In this document: in pieces, positions 37,501-48,336 of the stretch
Layout: each line of letters starts with the position of its first letter
Position numbering within the stretch: the first letter of the stretch is position 1
Assembly (NCBI GenBank): GCA_022496805.1
Contig: CM040085.1
Coordinates: 12,615,811 to 12,679,810 of the forward strand
DNA length: 64,000 bases
From: Pohlia nutans
Taxonomy: Eukaryota > Streptophyta > Bryopsida > Bryales > Mniaceae
Reading direction: 5' to 3'
Notes under the pieces: generated by a model
What the model saw: the letters and a program-made list of their open reading frames with translations, nothing else
Told to the model about the DNA's origin: nothing
The model's database searches: none
Position numbers and translations under genes: made by a program

Positions 37501-37601
37501 TTGCTGAAGCCGTGGAGGTCGTTGCAGAGGTGACATGCAAAATCCATGAACCGTGGTACTCTTGCATTCTGGACGCACAACAACAACAACAACAACAATA
37601 G
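31586..37601 (+). CDS. Plant TCP11 (T-complex protein 11)-like protein, copy A
   Basis: Exons: 31586-31807, 32023-32150, 32514-32967, 33279-33379, 33495-34359, 34582-35070, 35164-35352, 35445-35675, 35921-36275, 36394-36580, 37109-37601. They total 3714 nt, 1237 residues, with no break. The N-terminus has the plant-specific motif [12 protein letters not shown] followed by [17 protein letters not shown] long basic coiled coil fills exon 3. The TCP11 domain spans exons 5-11 ([84 protein letters not shown]). The protein ends in a run of Gln encoded by CAA repeats. Its biochemical role in plants is not established; animal TCP11 is a sperm protein, but the plant proteins are more widely conserved. 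A second copy follows in tandem at 39940. An intron 4 to exon 5 junction and all other joins use GT-AG. Confidence 0.93.
33082..33266 (+). repeat. Family A MITE, copy 4, abutting a splice acceptor
   Basis: It begins CCCCTGGAAGCCCAAGTTG and ends GTGAATCCTTGGTCC. The expected last bases (TTTAAGGG) are replaced by GTGCAG, the acceptor of TCP11-A exon 4. The element occupies most of intron 3. Confidence 0.75.
36610..36796 (+). repeat. Family A MITE, copy 5 (degenerate)
   Basis: The left end CCCTTAAAAGAACC and the right end GGTCGTCCTTGAGGGG, followed by TTAA (36797-36800), mark a diverged copy in intron 10 of TCP11-A. Confidence 0.6.
36908..37119 (+). repeat. 106-bp tandem duplication of an intron end and acceptor
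   Basis: 36908-37013 and 37014-37119 are about 95% alike by eye. The second copy holds the used acceptor of TCP11-A exon 11 (ACTGGCAG|CTTGCTG). In the first copy the same place reads ACTGGCAACTTGCTG, so its AG is lost. Confidence 0.9.
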
Positions 37602-37930
37602 TCCTGCAACTATCACTCTGTCCTGTTCTGTTGTGGAAGTTACTGGAGTCATCATGTATCATGTACCATAGAAGAAGTCTATTCAATTGCATAGTTGGGC
37701 CTTGTCACACTGTTTGGTACAGCGTACAAGGGTGTGCAACTAGTGAGGAATGGCGTGAATTTGTAAATTATAATAGCCAAAAGCTGTGCACATTGTAAAC
37801 AGTCCGATATCAGTATATGTACAGACAGCGTCCAGCAAGTTCGTCGTTGTTCATAATTATTGCCCAGGTTGAAGCCTTGGCGTTTTATACCATTATTCTC
37901 AGGCAGATATTTGGATTCTGTTCATAAAAC

Positions 37931-37936
37931 AATAAA
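37931..37936 (+). terminator. Candidate polyadenylation signal of TCP11 copy A
   Basis: AATAAA lies 330 nt after the TAG stop of copy A, the first such hexamer in the 3' region. Confidence 0.5.
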
Positions 37937-39160
37937 GATTCTACCCATTTTTCCTGTTGAAAAGCGAGAGAGCTAGTCTGTGTGCACTACTAAGCATGTA
38001 CACTAAATACAGAGCATGCGGTTGCCAACTTTGACAACTGCAATGTTAGTCAAGCAATGATTTCACTAAAAAATGAACCCTTGATCAATTGTTTACTGCG
38101 GCTGGGAAGGTTATCTTGTGTGAAGATGCCCATTTAAGAATGATGGCAGTAGGGTTTCTGAATCACATAGGGTGCAACCTCACTCAGCAGTGTTTTTAGT
38201 AAAATCAGATTGTTTCAGACATCGTAAAGAGATCTTAGTTTTGGGTCAACGTTGTTTTGTTTTGGGGGGAAAGGGTTACGGAGGTTAGGCAAGCAGAGTG
38301 GGAACCGAACCGAGCTGCTATGTAGTTGGAGCCGTTACCAAACCTCCTGTGTCCTGTTTCCCATCACCCAGTCTCTCCGCTCCCGGTACCTCGTTTTTTC
38401 TATTCCCTTGAACATCACCAACATTACACCTTTTCACGACTCCATACAGTCACTGATTTCACATTCAAATTCCATGTAGGAAGCACTTTTTCTGTGTCGA
38501 GTCTTTGATTCTTGCTGATGGAAAGCAGGTGACCGATTCGTGGTGTCTTGGACCTCGTGCGCAAGCTTTGAGGTACATTGTATTGTTCAATTGCAATTTT
38601 TCCATTTGATTTGACAACAGAAGTTTAATTTTATTTAGTTTTCTTTTGCCATTTAATTGCGCAGTTCTGTCGCACTTCACACCTTCATTTGTGGAATTTT
38701 TCTGCTTCATGTGTAGAATTTTCTGCCTTAGCCTAGGTTATGATTGTGCTCAGAAGAATTGCATTGATATACAACGGATTTGGTATATTGCATTGTTCAA
38801 TTGCAATTTTTCCATTTGATTTAACAGCAGAAGTTTAGTTTTTTTAGCTTTTTTTCCATATAATTGCTCTGTTCTGTTGCACTTGACATATTCATTTGTG
38901 AATTTTGTCTGCTTCATGTGAGAATTTTCTACCTTAGCCTAGGTTACGACTGTTACGATTGTGATCAGAAGAATTGCATATAACACAACGGATTTAGTAG
39001 GTGCAACTGTCCAAGGGTTTCAGGAGAGCCGTTTTGCCTTTCCAAATCTGCTATTGACTGTGTCTACTTGTTGCATTTAGATGAAGAGGTTATGAGGATG
39101 TCCATTTACTGCGATCCATGGGATCTTCTTCATTGCTGTCGATTCCTTCCTTGCGCACGG

Positions 39161-39770
39161 ACGGCTACTCATCTTTCACATGTAATCTCCTTTTACCTAC
39201 ACACCGCAATAATTTCTCTTGTTTCATTGCGCAAATGTTCACACCGAATAGATCACAATCCTCCGTTCATTTCATACTTGGAAATTTCAATAGCGATTGA
39301 TCCCTAAAGAACCAAGAGGTCCAAATCGCGTATCATTCTTTTGTCCACTTTTGTTTATTTTCCGACGAATATACACTGTGTTCTTCGTTGATTCTGATGA
39401 TATAAAATTTAGCCCTGTCCATTGAGTTGATCATTTGAAAATCATGAAACCTTAGTCCTTTAGGTACGGCTACTCATCTTCCACATGTAATCTCCTTTTA
39501 CCCTACACACCGCAATTTCTCTTGTTTGCGCAAATGTTCACACCGAATGGATCACTATCCTCCGTTCATTTCATACTTGAAATTTCAATAGAGATTGATC
39601 CTTAAAGAACCAAGAGGTCCAAATTGAGTCTCATCTTTTTCACAGTAGGTCATACGGAGACTTTCTTTGTCCACTTTTGTTTATTTTCTGACCAATATAC
39701 ACTATGTTCTTCATTGCCCTGTCCGTTGAGTTGATCATTTGAAAACCATGAATCCTTAGGTTAAGAGATT
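39161..39770 (+). repeat. Direct segmental duplication carrying two family A MITEs
   Basis: Unit length is about 305 bp. Each unit ends in a family A copy (39300-39463 and 39595-39760) starting CCYTAAAGAACCAAGAGGTCC-like sequence. The second MITE has an internal deletion. The MITE was therefore present before the duplication. Confidence 0.8.
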
Positions 39771-39939
39771 GACGTAAATTCTTCGTTGGAAGGGAATAAG
39801 GTGAGATTACGATGGATTTCATGTGAGAATATTTAATTTCATGTGGTGAGGCGTGGATTTTTTTACGGTAGGCAGGTTGTTCTGAGCAGTGACTCACTCG
39901 CGTGTAAAACTGAGTGAGTAGGTGCACACTGAGTGAAGC

Positions 39940-42900
39940 ATGGCAACGTCAGTGCACAGAGAGCACATGGCTGGAGCAGCGGAGGCCCAAGGGGCGACCA
40001 TGATGGCAGGGAGCAATGGCGGGGGCACGGGCGTGGCGTTCGACATTGAAATCTCCGAATGCGTCATCTCCAACTCTCCCGTGCCCAAGTGGCTGCGCCA
40101 ACGCCTCGAGGACAGCCTCGAAAGCAAGTCGACCAAGAGCCTCGACGACATCGAGACTCGCCTCAAGGAAGCCGAATGCAGACGCCAAGTAATCTCATTG
40201 CCTGCGCTCTCAACACCATAGCTTTGACATAGTTTGAATTCGTTTGTGCTACCGTCAATAATAGTGTCAAAAGTATGCCTGATATTCTAGAGATTTTGTT
40301 TTAGAGAAGGTCATATTAACCCTTAAAGGACCAAGAAGCCCGAATTTGGCTTCATGTTTTTTTAGCAGTTTTGAGTAGGTCCTATGTGGAGTTTCTTTTG
40401 TTCAAATTATTTGTGTTTTTGATCAACACATGCAATGTTCTTCACTGATTCCGGTGATATAAAATCTGGTCCCATCTGAATTATATTTTCATAATATGAA
40501 TGATTGAATTTGTCATTTTAAAACCATGAATTCTTGGTCTTTTAAGGGTTTAAGATGTATAACATTTTTGAAAGGAGCTCGTAACATCTTGGGTCCAGCT
40601 GCTAATTCATTGTTCCATATACTCTAATCTCGTGACATTGATACACATCCTTTTACATATATAGAGAAAGAGGCCATCACCTCAATAGCTCCCGGACAAT
40701 AGCTTTTGGATTGACAATTGTGAGAAAGCAGAAGTAGCAAGTTGTTTCCCACCATTGATTGAATCTAAATCATATTGTGTTTAGATGAATAGTAAGATGG
40801 GTGCACTCTTAAGAATGTTAAGAAGATTTCTGAGTTTTCATCTTTCTTAGTCTCTTATCATACAGTCAAGATTATGATAAGAAAGATGGCTTGTTGTTTG
40901 AGGACATGGACCTTTGCGGGGCACGCAATTCCTCTCGTGGATTGTATGATTAGAGTATTCATCGACATTGTTATTTTTTTGCAGCAATTTCATGAGTGGC
41001 TGGCAAACAAAGCGCGGCCGAAGCGGAGAATCAGCCCTCCGCACTCTGGCTCAGAAGATTTGGCGCAGCGTCTGGAAGCGAAACTCTCTGCTGCTGAGCA
41101 GAAGAGGTACTAGCACTTGGAGGGCTTCTTGTAAAAAACTGGTAATGAATGTTCTGAGTGAGTGGTAAGTACTCTTTTGAACAGGTGTGAGTTGACCACC
41201 TTTTTGGGGAGCCCTTCAAGTGTTTGAGGTTCGTACAGCATTGATTTTGGTTTGCATATATGTTCAGGGCGGAGCTTCAAGCTCAAGAGCATATGAGATT
41301 TACGAGGATTCATGAGCTTCGTTTGGCAGCCAAGACGGAGACGCATCTGCGCATGGAACGAGTGCGCGAGGAGCTCGGTTGCAAAGTGGAGTCCCGAGTG
41401 CATCAAGCAGAAACCAACCGCCTGGCTCTCTTGGAGCTTGAAAAGCAGCGCAGAGCGGCCGCTCACGAGAGGTGGCATATTTGTTAAAATGGTGGATTTC
41501 GGTGTACTTGGTTCCGTTTCAGTCGTCCGATTGAACCTCAAATCTATACCAGTCCTAGTTTTGAGAGCTTTGGGCACTTCAATGATGCAAAATTGGCCCT
41601 CTGAAACACGCCATTTTAATGAATATGGCTATAGGTCGGTGCATTCAGCAGTGGTGAGAACTAACCAGGAAGGCAAGGACCGGGAACGTATTGAAGCTCT
41701 GCGGCTAGCCATCTGCCAAAAGATCGCAGCGGCGGAGGAGAAGCGTGCCTGTCTCATTGAAGCGGGGAAATGCCGTGCCCAGGCAACGGTCCTGCAGGCT
41801 CGCCGCGTGGCTGAAGAGGTTGTACGTGAACGCGAATTGGAGAGACGAAACAAAAGAGAGAAACTGGAAGCACGCTTGCAGCGTGTAAATCTCCACTCCT
41901 TCCTCGTTGATAGACTCAAATCTCATGGTGTCACGGGGACTGAGATTGATGTTTGCTTTCCGTATGCATCTCAAATTTGGAAGGCTATTGAAACGTTGTT
42001 GTAACAACACGCTTCACTATATATCGTCATTTAGGCATCATTTCAAAATTAAAAAAAATATTGAAATAACATCCAAATGATGTTTTGTTATTCTTTCAAT
42101 GTTGTTCTTTGAATTAAAACAATGCTATATAGTGAAGCCTATTGTTTCAATAATGTTTCAATATACTTCCAAATTTGAGATGTATGCATCTCTCTCTTAT
42201 CATCCTCCGCCTGCTTGAGCTTTATAGTTCTGAATGTTTTGGGTCAACCAGGCAAGGAGGCAGCGTGCCGAGTTTCTGCGACAACGTGGGGGTTGTCGTA
42301 ATTCCTGCCAGCAGAAACTAAAACAGGGTGATCGCCTTTGCCGTAAACTCACTCGGTAAGAACCAACCACACATATACATCGAAGCTTTCAGGAAACCTC
42401 AGATCTAATTTTTAGAGCTCTGGGTACTTGACCATCACATGCCATTTTGACCATACTGATGCGGAAAGTTTGGGCGTGCAGTATTACTCACTATGATCTG
42501 AATTGTCGAGGTTGCTTGATGGAGTGATTGTCAGAATCCAGCGTTGGCAGAAGTCTTTTATTTTTGTGCAGAGTTTCTAAAAGGAGGACGTTTATGATTC
42601 ATGTGCAGCTGTTGGAGGCAGTTTCGGGAGTTTAGGAGCACGACACATGACTTGGCACAACATTATGCAGAATGTGGTTTGGACGGAAAGTCAGCTACAT
42701 CCGTCTCGTTTGAGGAACTGGCATCGCGTATCACCGCTTCCACGACTCTTCGAAGTGTCAAGGCACTTTTGGCCCGGATTGAAAGCCGCCTGAAACTATA
42801 CCTGGAAGGTCAGTCAAGCACAGTCACGAGCATCGACCATCTGCTGAAGCATGTTTCCCAGGCACCAAGTACCCGCAAATCTCGTCCCTCCGCCACGGCC

Positions 42901-45900
42901 ATGATGATACGAAGGGACAAGGACAAGTACCGTGTAAGCAGAGGCCTTCCTCCCAAGATCAGTGCTCCAATAGAAGTGGAGAAGGAGAGCCCAAAGACCG
43001 ATGAGAAAGAGCTGGATCGATACCCTGCTCGTGTGTTCCTGTGTGCTTATATGATCCTGGGCCAACCAGAAGGGGTGTTCAGCACCGGGTCGGGACAGCG
43101 CGAGTTGGCTCTGTCCGAAGCCGCGGCTCGGCTCATGCCTGAATTTGAAGCTTTGATGGGCATCATTCTGGATGGCAGCAGGTCTACGCCTGCCGGGCCT
43201 TCCTCTCCCAATGGCTCCCCACAGAAACGGTCCAGATCCGAGTGGCCCTCCGAAACCACCGCTCCGGTTCCCTCGTTTCGACCGTTTGCTGCTCAACTCG
43301 CTGCGTTTGATGCCGCTTGGTGTGCTTACTTGTACCATTTTGTAGCATGGAAAGTGAAAGACGCTCGCGTCCTGGAGGAAGAGATGACACGCATGGCATG
43401 TCAGTTGGAGGTTTCTATGCTTCAGAAGTGTAAATTTCAATGGAATGGAGATGTCTCTGTTCTCAACCCTGACGTTCAGGCCATTCGTACCCAGGTATAA
43501 TAGTGTTTGCTTGTAGGAACCTTACTTTCTCCAGGTTCACTAGTAGAACTCCTGTCAAATGTGACTTGTCTTTAATGACTAAATTCTGTTGCGACTTGTC
43601 CATAGCGACTGAAATTGTGATTTTGAGTCTCACTGTAGACAAGTGACAATGGACATTTAGTCGTTAAAGACAAGTCACATTTGACGAGATTTCTACTAGT
43701 GGTTGCCTTGTTGTAATATTGCCTTTTGATATAATTTTTCTATTTACATTGGTTTTTTGTTGCATCAATAAACCATGGTCGTTTTGAAGGAGCACAAATA
43801 TGCAAGTGTTTGGAATTGAGTAATTCCAATGGCAAGGTTGATGCAACAAAGAAAAAGAACTTGACAACATTTTGATTGTTGCAGGTGCTTCAAGATCAAA
43901 AACTATTGCAAGACAGAATCACCCATCTGACTGGTAAGGCGGGGGTGAAGCGACTGGAGGAGGCTTTGAGGGAGGCTCGTACCAAACACGCAGAGGCCGT
44001 CGCAGAGGGTGCCCCGATATATTCTCCTTTTGTGACCCTAACTGTACCTCAAGAACCAATAGCTTCCGATGCAAATGGCCCTGCTAATCCGCCTACTGAT
44101 GTCGCCATTCAAGAGACCGAGGACAAAGAGAAACCCAAAGCTGTGAAGCCCCAGTTGACCTTCCCACCTCCCATCCGAAGGGTTCCCGTGAGTCTGTTGA
44201 GTCAGGATGTACCGGAGACACAGGAATTTTCACCAAATCATCAAGGCTTGGAGCTCACCAATGAGCATATTGTAAATGAGATGCTGCATGATGCAAAATG
44301 GCAGCTGAAGAATGGAGGCACATCGCCAACAGGACCAGAACTCTCTTCTGCTTCAAAACGGTTGATCGAAATTCAGGTACCTGCACCTAGTAAGGGTAGA
44401 AACACGTAATATGATGCAGCGTATTTGTGTCAGTTTAAGCATTTTAACATTTGTAAGAGTGTGATTTTTGGGAGATAAGTATTGAGGCGTGGAGAGATCC
44501 CTTTGGGTGCAAGATCATTATGTATGAATTCCTTATGAAATTTCAAAGAGGGAGGTGGTAGACCACTAAAAGTGACAGTAGACAGCCCCATTTCCATTTA
44601 AAGATTAGAAGGCGTTTAGCCAAGTCATACTTACACCAGTATTATATGAGTTGTTGAAACAGAGGTTGGTATAGGAGATGGGATTAGGTCCCTATGGTTT
44701 TAGTGTCCAGCTATTGTCATACTCTTAAATCTTGTTTACACTTTCTGATTAGTTATTGGTAAGATGCGTTTTGTTTACGAATACCCTCGCTGTGTTTACA
44801 TACTTTGCAGACACAGGTGCGTACAACAATGGAGAATGCGTTCTGGGATAGTATAGCCGCTGGTTTGGCTCAAAAGCCAACTGATTACAAACGTTTCGTC
44901 AGTTTGATAGGAGAAGTGCGAGAGGAGCTTGAAGCCCTTGTACCCGAAGGATGGAGGGATGAGCTTCGAGAGTGCATGGACTTGGAACTGATCTCTCAGG
45001 TCAAACGCTAGAAACGACTGATGATTTTGAACTTGAATTCTTTTGTTCCAAAGTAGTGCAACTTAATTCTAATTGTTTCTTAGTCGAGCTTCTTACTGTA
45101 AGGTACTTGTCCCGTGTAGATTCTGGAGTCAGGAAGCAACGATGTTGAGCACTTGCAACGGCTATTGGACTACGCATCCGGATTGATATTGAAGCTTGGT
45201 TCTCCAGCTCGTGATAGCACAGCCAAAGCTGCTCACGAGTCATTGGTCAAAGAATTATCAGCAACTGTGTCTTCAGGCAGCAAGGACCCGGAGGATGCAT
45301 TCTTTATCACGATTGTTAAAGGCCTCCGTTTCATCTTTGAACAGCTCCAGGTGAGCCTTAGCTCCAAACTACCCAAGATGAAAATAAACAGTCCACTTTG
45401 GTAACTTTCAAAACACGTTTCTCTTGTAAAAACTGCATGAGTTTCTTTCCATTGATACATTTTGTTACCTTCCTTGAATCTTCTTAAATGTTTTTTTGCA
45501 ACTGCAGCAGCCACTTGGGCACTTGATCTTGGAGTGCATGCTGTACGTTTATTGAAATTGTTTTTCAGTTTTTGCTCATTTGAATGCCATTGGATTTGTT
45601 TGCAGGTGCTGAAACAGGACATCAGTGCTACTCGTTTACGCGCACTGGCTCCTCTGATTAGTGGAACGGCTGGTGTGGAGTACATGCGCAAATCTTTCTC
45701 AGCAAGACACCAACTAGAAAGTGGGGTGAATAAATTTACAGAAATCACGCAACGCCTACCAAACACGCTGGATTGGTTCACTGAAGGTCTTCAGAGCATG
45801 GAGCAGGAGAAAATAGAGTTAGAAGCCTCACTAGCACCTGTGCAGGGGACGTTGCCTACGACGCCCGCGGTGGCCACAGGGTTGCCTCCTCCGTCATCCA

Positions 45901-47534
45901 TGCGCACTGGAGGACGAATTGGTGTCACTAGCGGTCTGGCAGCAGCTGTCCCCACAGCTGGGTCAGGACTTCACCCTCCAGGTTGATCCACTACTCACCG
46001 TATTTTAATTCCTATTATTGGAAAATTATTTTTGAGTAGTAGTGGCATGACACGTTTTTGACAACTAAGAGTTATTAGAGCAAAGTCATTTCAATCAAGC
46101 AAAATGAAAGCTCTGACATATGAAGACAGTGGCTCATTATTTGGCTTCAGGAGCTCTCAAATTGAGTTCAAGTTTGAAAAACAAGGTGTCTGGGGTTCCT
46201 TTAATTTTCATGCCAATCCAGGGTGAGGTGTGATCATTATTTGTGACGTGGGACAAATATTTTGCAGGTGGCAAGAGGTTGCATGAAGTGGAATGGAAGA
46301 GCTCGTCGACGTTAGTGCACTTGGGTCTTCTGCGAATCTTGCGCCGTAGTGAGCCAGCAACTGAACCATGGGTGCCCGAGACTCTTGCTCTTAATACCAC
46401 ACGACTCCGTGATTGCCAGAACGCTTTTCAACGAATCCTCGTGATAGCCACAGGGTTAGTATTAATATTCACATCTCCAGTCCTCATGCTTGCATTACTC
46501 AGATTTAGCTCCTACTTAGCTTTCCCCATTCGAAAGTTAACATTCTTCTGCAATGGCAAACCTTGGGTTCAATTGAGCAATATCAATTGGGTTCATAGAA
46601 TATTGTTTGTGTCAGTTTAAGCATTTTAACATATGAAATAGGAGATAAGTATTGAGGTATGGAGAGATCACTTTGGGTGCAAGAGTCTTATTTTGATCAT
46701 TATGTATGAATTCCTTCTAAGAGGGAGGTGGTAGACCACTAAAAGTAATAGTAGATAACCTCATTTCCATTTAAAGATTAGACGTGTAGCGAAGTCATGC
46801 TTATACCACCTGGAAATATATGAGTTGTTGAAACAGGGGTTGGTATAGGAGATCCTCGTGATAGCCACTGATAGCCACTGGGTTAGTATTAATATTCACA
46901 TCTCCATTCCTCATGCTTGAGTTACTCAGATGTAACTGCTACTTAGCCTTCTTGAAAGGTAACATTCTTCTGCAATCATACACAATGGCGGCAATTGAGC
47001 AAGACTTTGTTGCAACGGAGTGACAGATTGCTGGTGGCGAGGCAAGGGCTGATAAGCCAAGGCACAGCGAGCCTGCAGTTGGAAGACATAATGGAGAAGG
47101 GCAAGCAAAAGCTAGAGAGTCTGCTGAACGAGTCGACGTCCTCGCTAACGCAAATCGGGACAGTGCTGGCGGAGATTGCAAACGTGGAGTCCACCAGTGA
47201 ATTAGCAGTGAATGCAGAGCTCTTGACGAGCGTGCTGCGCAAGAGCCTGTCACCAGACGACCCGGTGTTCGCACGGGTCTCGGCGGCTGTGGAGGCCAGC
47301 TTGCGCGCGCTGCTGCTGCTGGGCAAGAGCTCGGAGGGCATGGCGGTGGCACGCGCAGCGCTCAAGCGGATCGGTGGCGTGTACCTGATCGACAAGGTGA
47401 TCGCCACCGCGGACGCGCTGGAGGTCGTGGCCGAAGTCACGTGCCGCGTCCATGAGCCGTGGTACTCTTGCATCCTCGCTGCGGCTGCCGACCGCGTCAA
47501 GGAACTGAACGAAAAGGAAATCATAGAAATCTGA
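39940..47534 (+). CDS. Plant TCP11-like protein, copy B
   Basis: Exons: 39940-40188, 40985-41106, 41268-41471, 41635-41884, 42252-42355, 42609-43494, 43885-44376, 44811-44999, 45120-45350, 45606-45981, 46268-46454, 47027-47534. Phases join without error, giving about 1265 residues. Domain order matches copy [13 protein letters not shown] motif, basic coiled coil, TCP11 domain ([56 protein letters not shown]). All intron positions and most exon lengths equal those of copy A, except for one extra intron (41472-41634) inside the exon equivalent to A exon 3. The C-terminus ends in a charged tail (KELNEKEIIEI) instead of poly-Gln. The first and last exons are clearly GC-richer than in copy A. The paralogues are roughly 60-70% similar by eye, so the duplication is not recent. 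Confidence 0.93.
40320..40549 (+). repeat. Family A MITE, copy 8
   Basis: TTAA at 40316-40319 precedes CCCTTAAAGGACCAAGAAGC, and the right end is TTGGTCTTTTAAGGGT followed by TTAA. It lies in intron 1 of TCP11-B. Confidence 0.85.
41472..41634 (+). mobile_element. Copy-B-specific intron with terminal inverted repeats (candidate introner)
   Basis: The 163-bp insert begins GTGGCATATTTGTTAAAATGG and ends, reversed, CTATAGCCATATTCATTAAAA; about 16 of 19 positions in the paired ends agree. Flanks are GAGAG|GT on the left and TATAG|GT on the right. Unspliced, it gives a stop after 5 codons. Removing it restores HERSVHSAVVRTN, aligned without gap to [13 protein letters not shown] in copy A, and an exon sum of 454 nt, identical to A exon 3. 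An internal block (CCTAGTTTTGAGAGCT to GAAACACGCCATT) recurs in other introns near 54270-54322 and 42395-42460. Confidence 0.85.
41967..42182. repeat. MITE with TIR CATCTCAAATTTGGAAG
   Basis: Left CATCTCAAATTTGGAAG and right CTTCCAAATTTGAGATG are perfect inverted ends of a 216-bp element. TATG flanks both sides (41963-41966, 42183-42186); the direct match can be extended to TATGCATCTC, so the exact duplication length is ambiguous. It lies in an intron of TCP11-B. Confidence 0.75.
43538..43701. mobile_element. CACTA-type MITE
   Basis: The termini are CACTAGTAGAA and TTCTACTAGTG, with 3-bp direct repeats GTT (43535-43537, 43702-43704), as expected for CACTA (En/Spm-like) transposons. The inverted arms extend through TCAAATGTGACTTGTCTTT. 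It lies in the intron between the exons ending 43494 and starting 43885. Confidence 0.85.
44428..44679 (+). repeat. Dispersed intronic repeat, copy 1
   Basis: It shares about 240 bp with 46606-46852 in the same gene (GTCAGTTTAAGCATTTTAAC, GGGAGGTGGTAGACCACTAA, GTTGGTATAGGAGAT). No inverted termini are evident. Confidence 0.8.
46435..46985 (+). repeat. Insertion flanked by a duplicated exon/donor segment
   Basis: 46435-46556 (end of the exon to 46454, donor and first part of the intron) is repeated at 46852-46985; both contain TCCTCGTGATAGCCAC and GGGTTAGTATTAATATTCAC. Between them lies the second copy of the dispersed repeat (46606-46852). The intron therefore holds a decoy copy of the exon end and donor site. 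Confidence 0.85.
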
Positions 47535-48336
47535 TGAAAAAGTATCACGGACAGTCATTGTTAGTAAGTTAGTACGTACTCAACTCTTTTTTATTTTTTT
47601 ATTTCCTCCCCTCCCTTCCAATTGATATCATCATTCCTTTTATTATTTATTACCACTATCCATTTCACTTCTTTTCATTGCTTGATCATCTCAGTGCAAC
47701 AGGTTCGTTTGTGAGTAAGGTAACTATACCTTACCAACTGAGCCTATTTACACACATAAAACAAATAATATTTTCAGTGGGTCTTAATAGCAAGTTCAAG
47801 AGGATTCCAACGCACTTTAGCATGCATTATTTGAACACAATATGAATAAGTTATGAATTTCCAAAGTGTTGACTATAGGTTGACCTTAAAGCGGCCCTAA
47901 ACTCTGATGTTCAGATTGTGCACATTCTCATCAACAGTAGTGTGTCAGAATCTACTTATTATGGAAGATTGAGCTATGGACACTTTAACCCCTAAACGTA
48001 CCAACCCTTTGAACAGAAGTAGATGCTAGCCTCAAAAATAGATATTAGCATGGCTTAAATGTACATGAGGTGTACATGAGAGGACCATTGCAAGTATAAA
48101 ATCTACCCAACAAATTTGACATACTTGTAGTTGAAGGCCTCTCCAATATTATCAACAACTCCCCATTACAAGAGGTTTATTGTAATTGGTAGAGAATTTA
48201 ATAAGTTTTGAAAGGTGACTTGGATGAAAGTCATCCGAGGTTGTATGAGAAAGTTGCAAGGCTTTGAATCTGTTCGTGATCCAGTTTTTGGACGCTGGGA
48301 CGTTTAGGGTTAAGAAAATGGTTGCTTTTAGATATA
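47535..48336. other. 3' flank of TCP11-B and spacer
   Basis: No gene is seen. It contains the family D element at 47989-48309. Confidence 0.45.
47989..48309. repeat. Family D TTAA element
   Basis: TTAA flanks both sides (47985-47988, 48310-48313). Ends are CCCCTAAACGTACC and GGGACGTTTAGGG. The 321-bp interior is non-coding. The Tc1 element begins 27 bp downstream. Confidence 0.7.

Larger units (their letters stand above)
37602..39939. other. Spacer between TCP11 paralogues, with tandem duplications
   Basis: This covers the 3' flank of copy A (AATAAA at 37931-37936) and the upstream region of copy B. 38577-38784 and 38787-38999 are diverged direct copies (both contain TTCAATTGCAATTTTTCC and CCTTAGCCTAGGTTA). 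39161-39466 and 39467-39770 form a second direct duplication (CGGCTACTCATCTT, CACACCGAAT), each copy containing a family A MITE. No coding exon is supported. Confidence 0.6.

Noticed and set aside
41472..41634. TCP11-B as a pseudogene because of a stop in the exon
   Set aside because: Splicing at AG|GT on both sides restores the exact length and protein alignment, and every other exon is open.
42814..43440. 208-residue minus-strand ORF inside TCP11-B
   Set aside because: It is a shadow of the conserved exon at 42609-43494.
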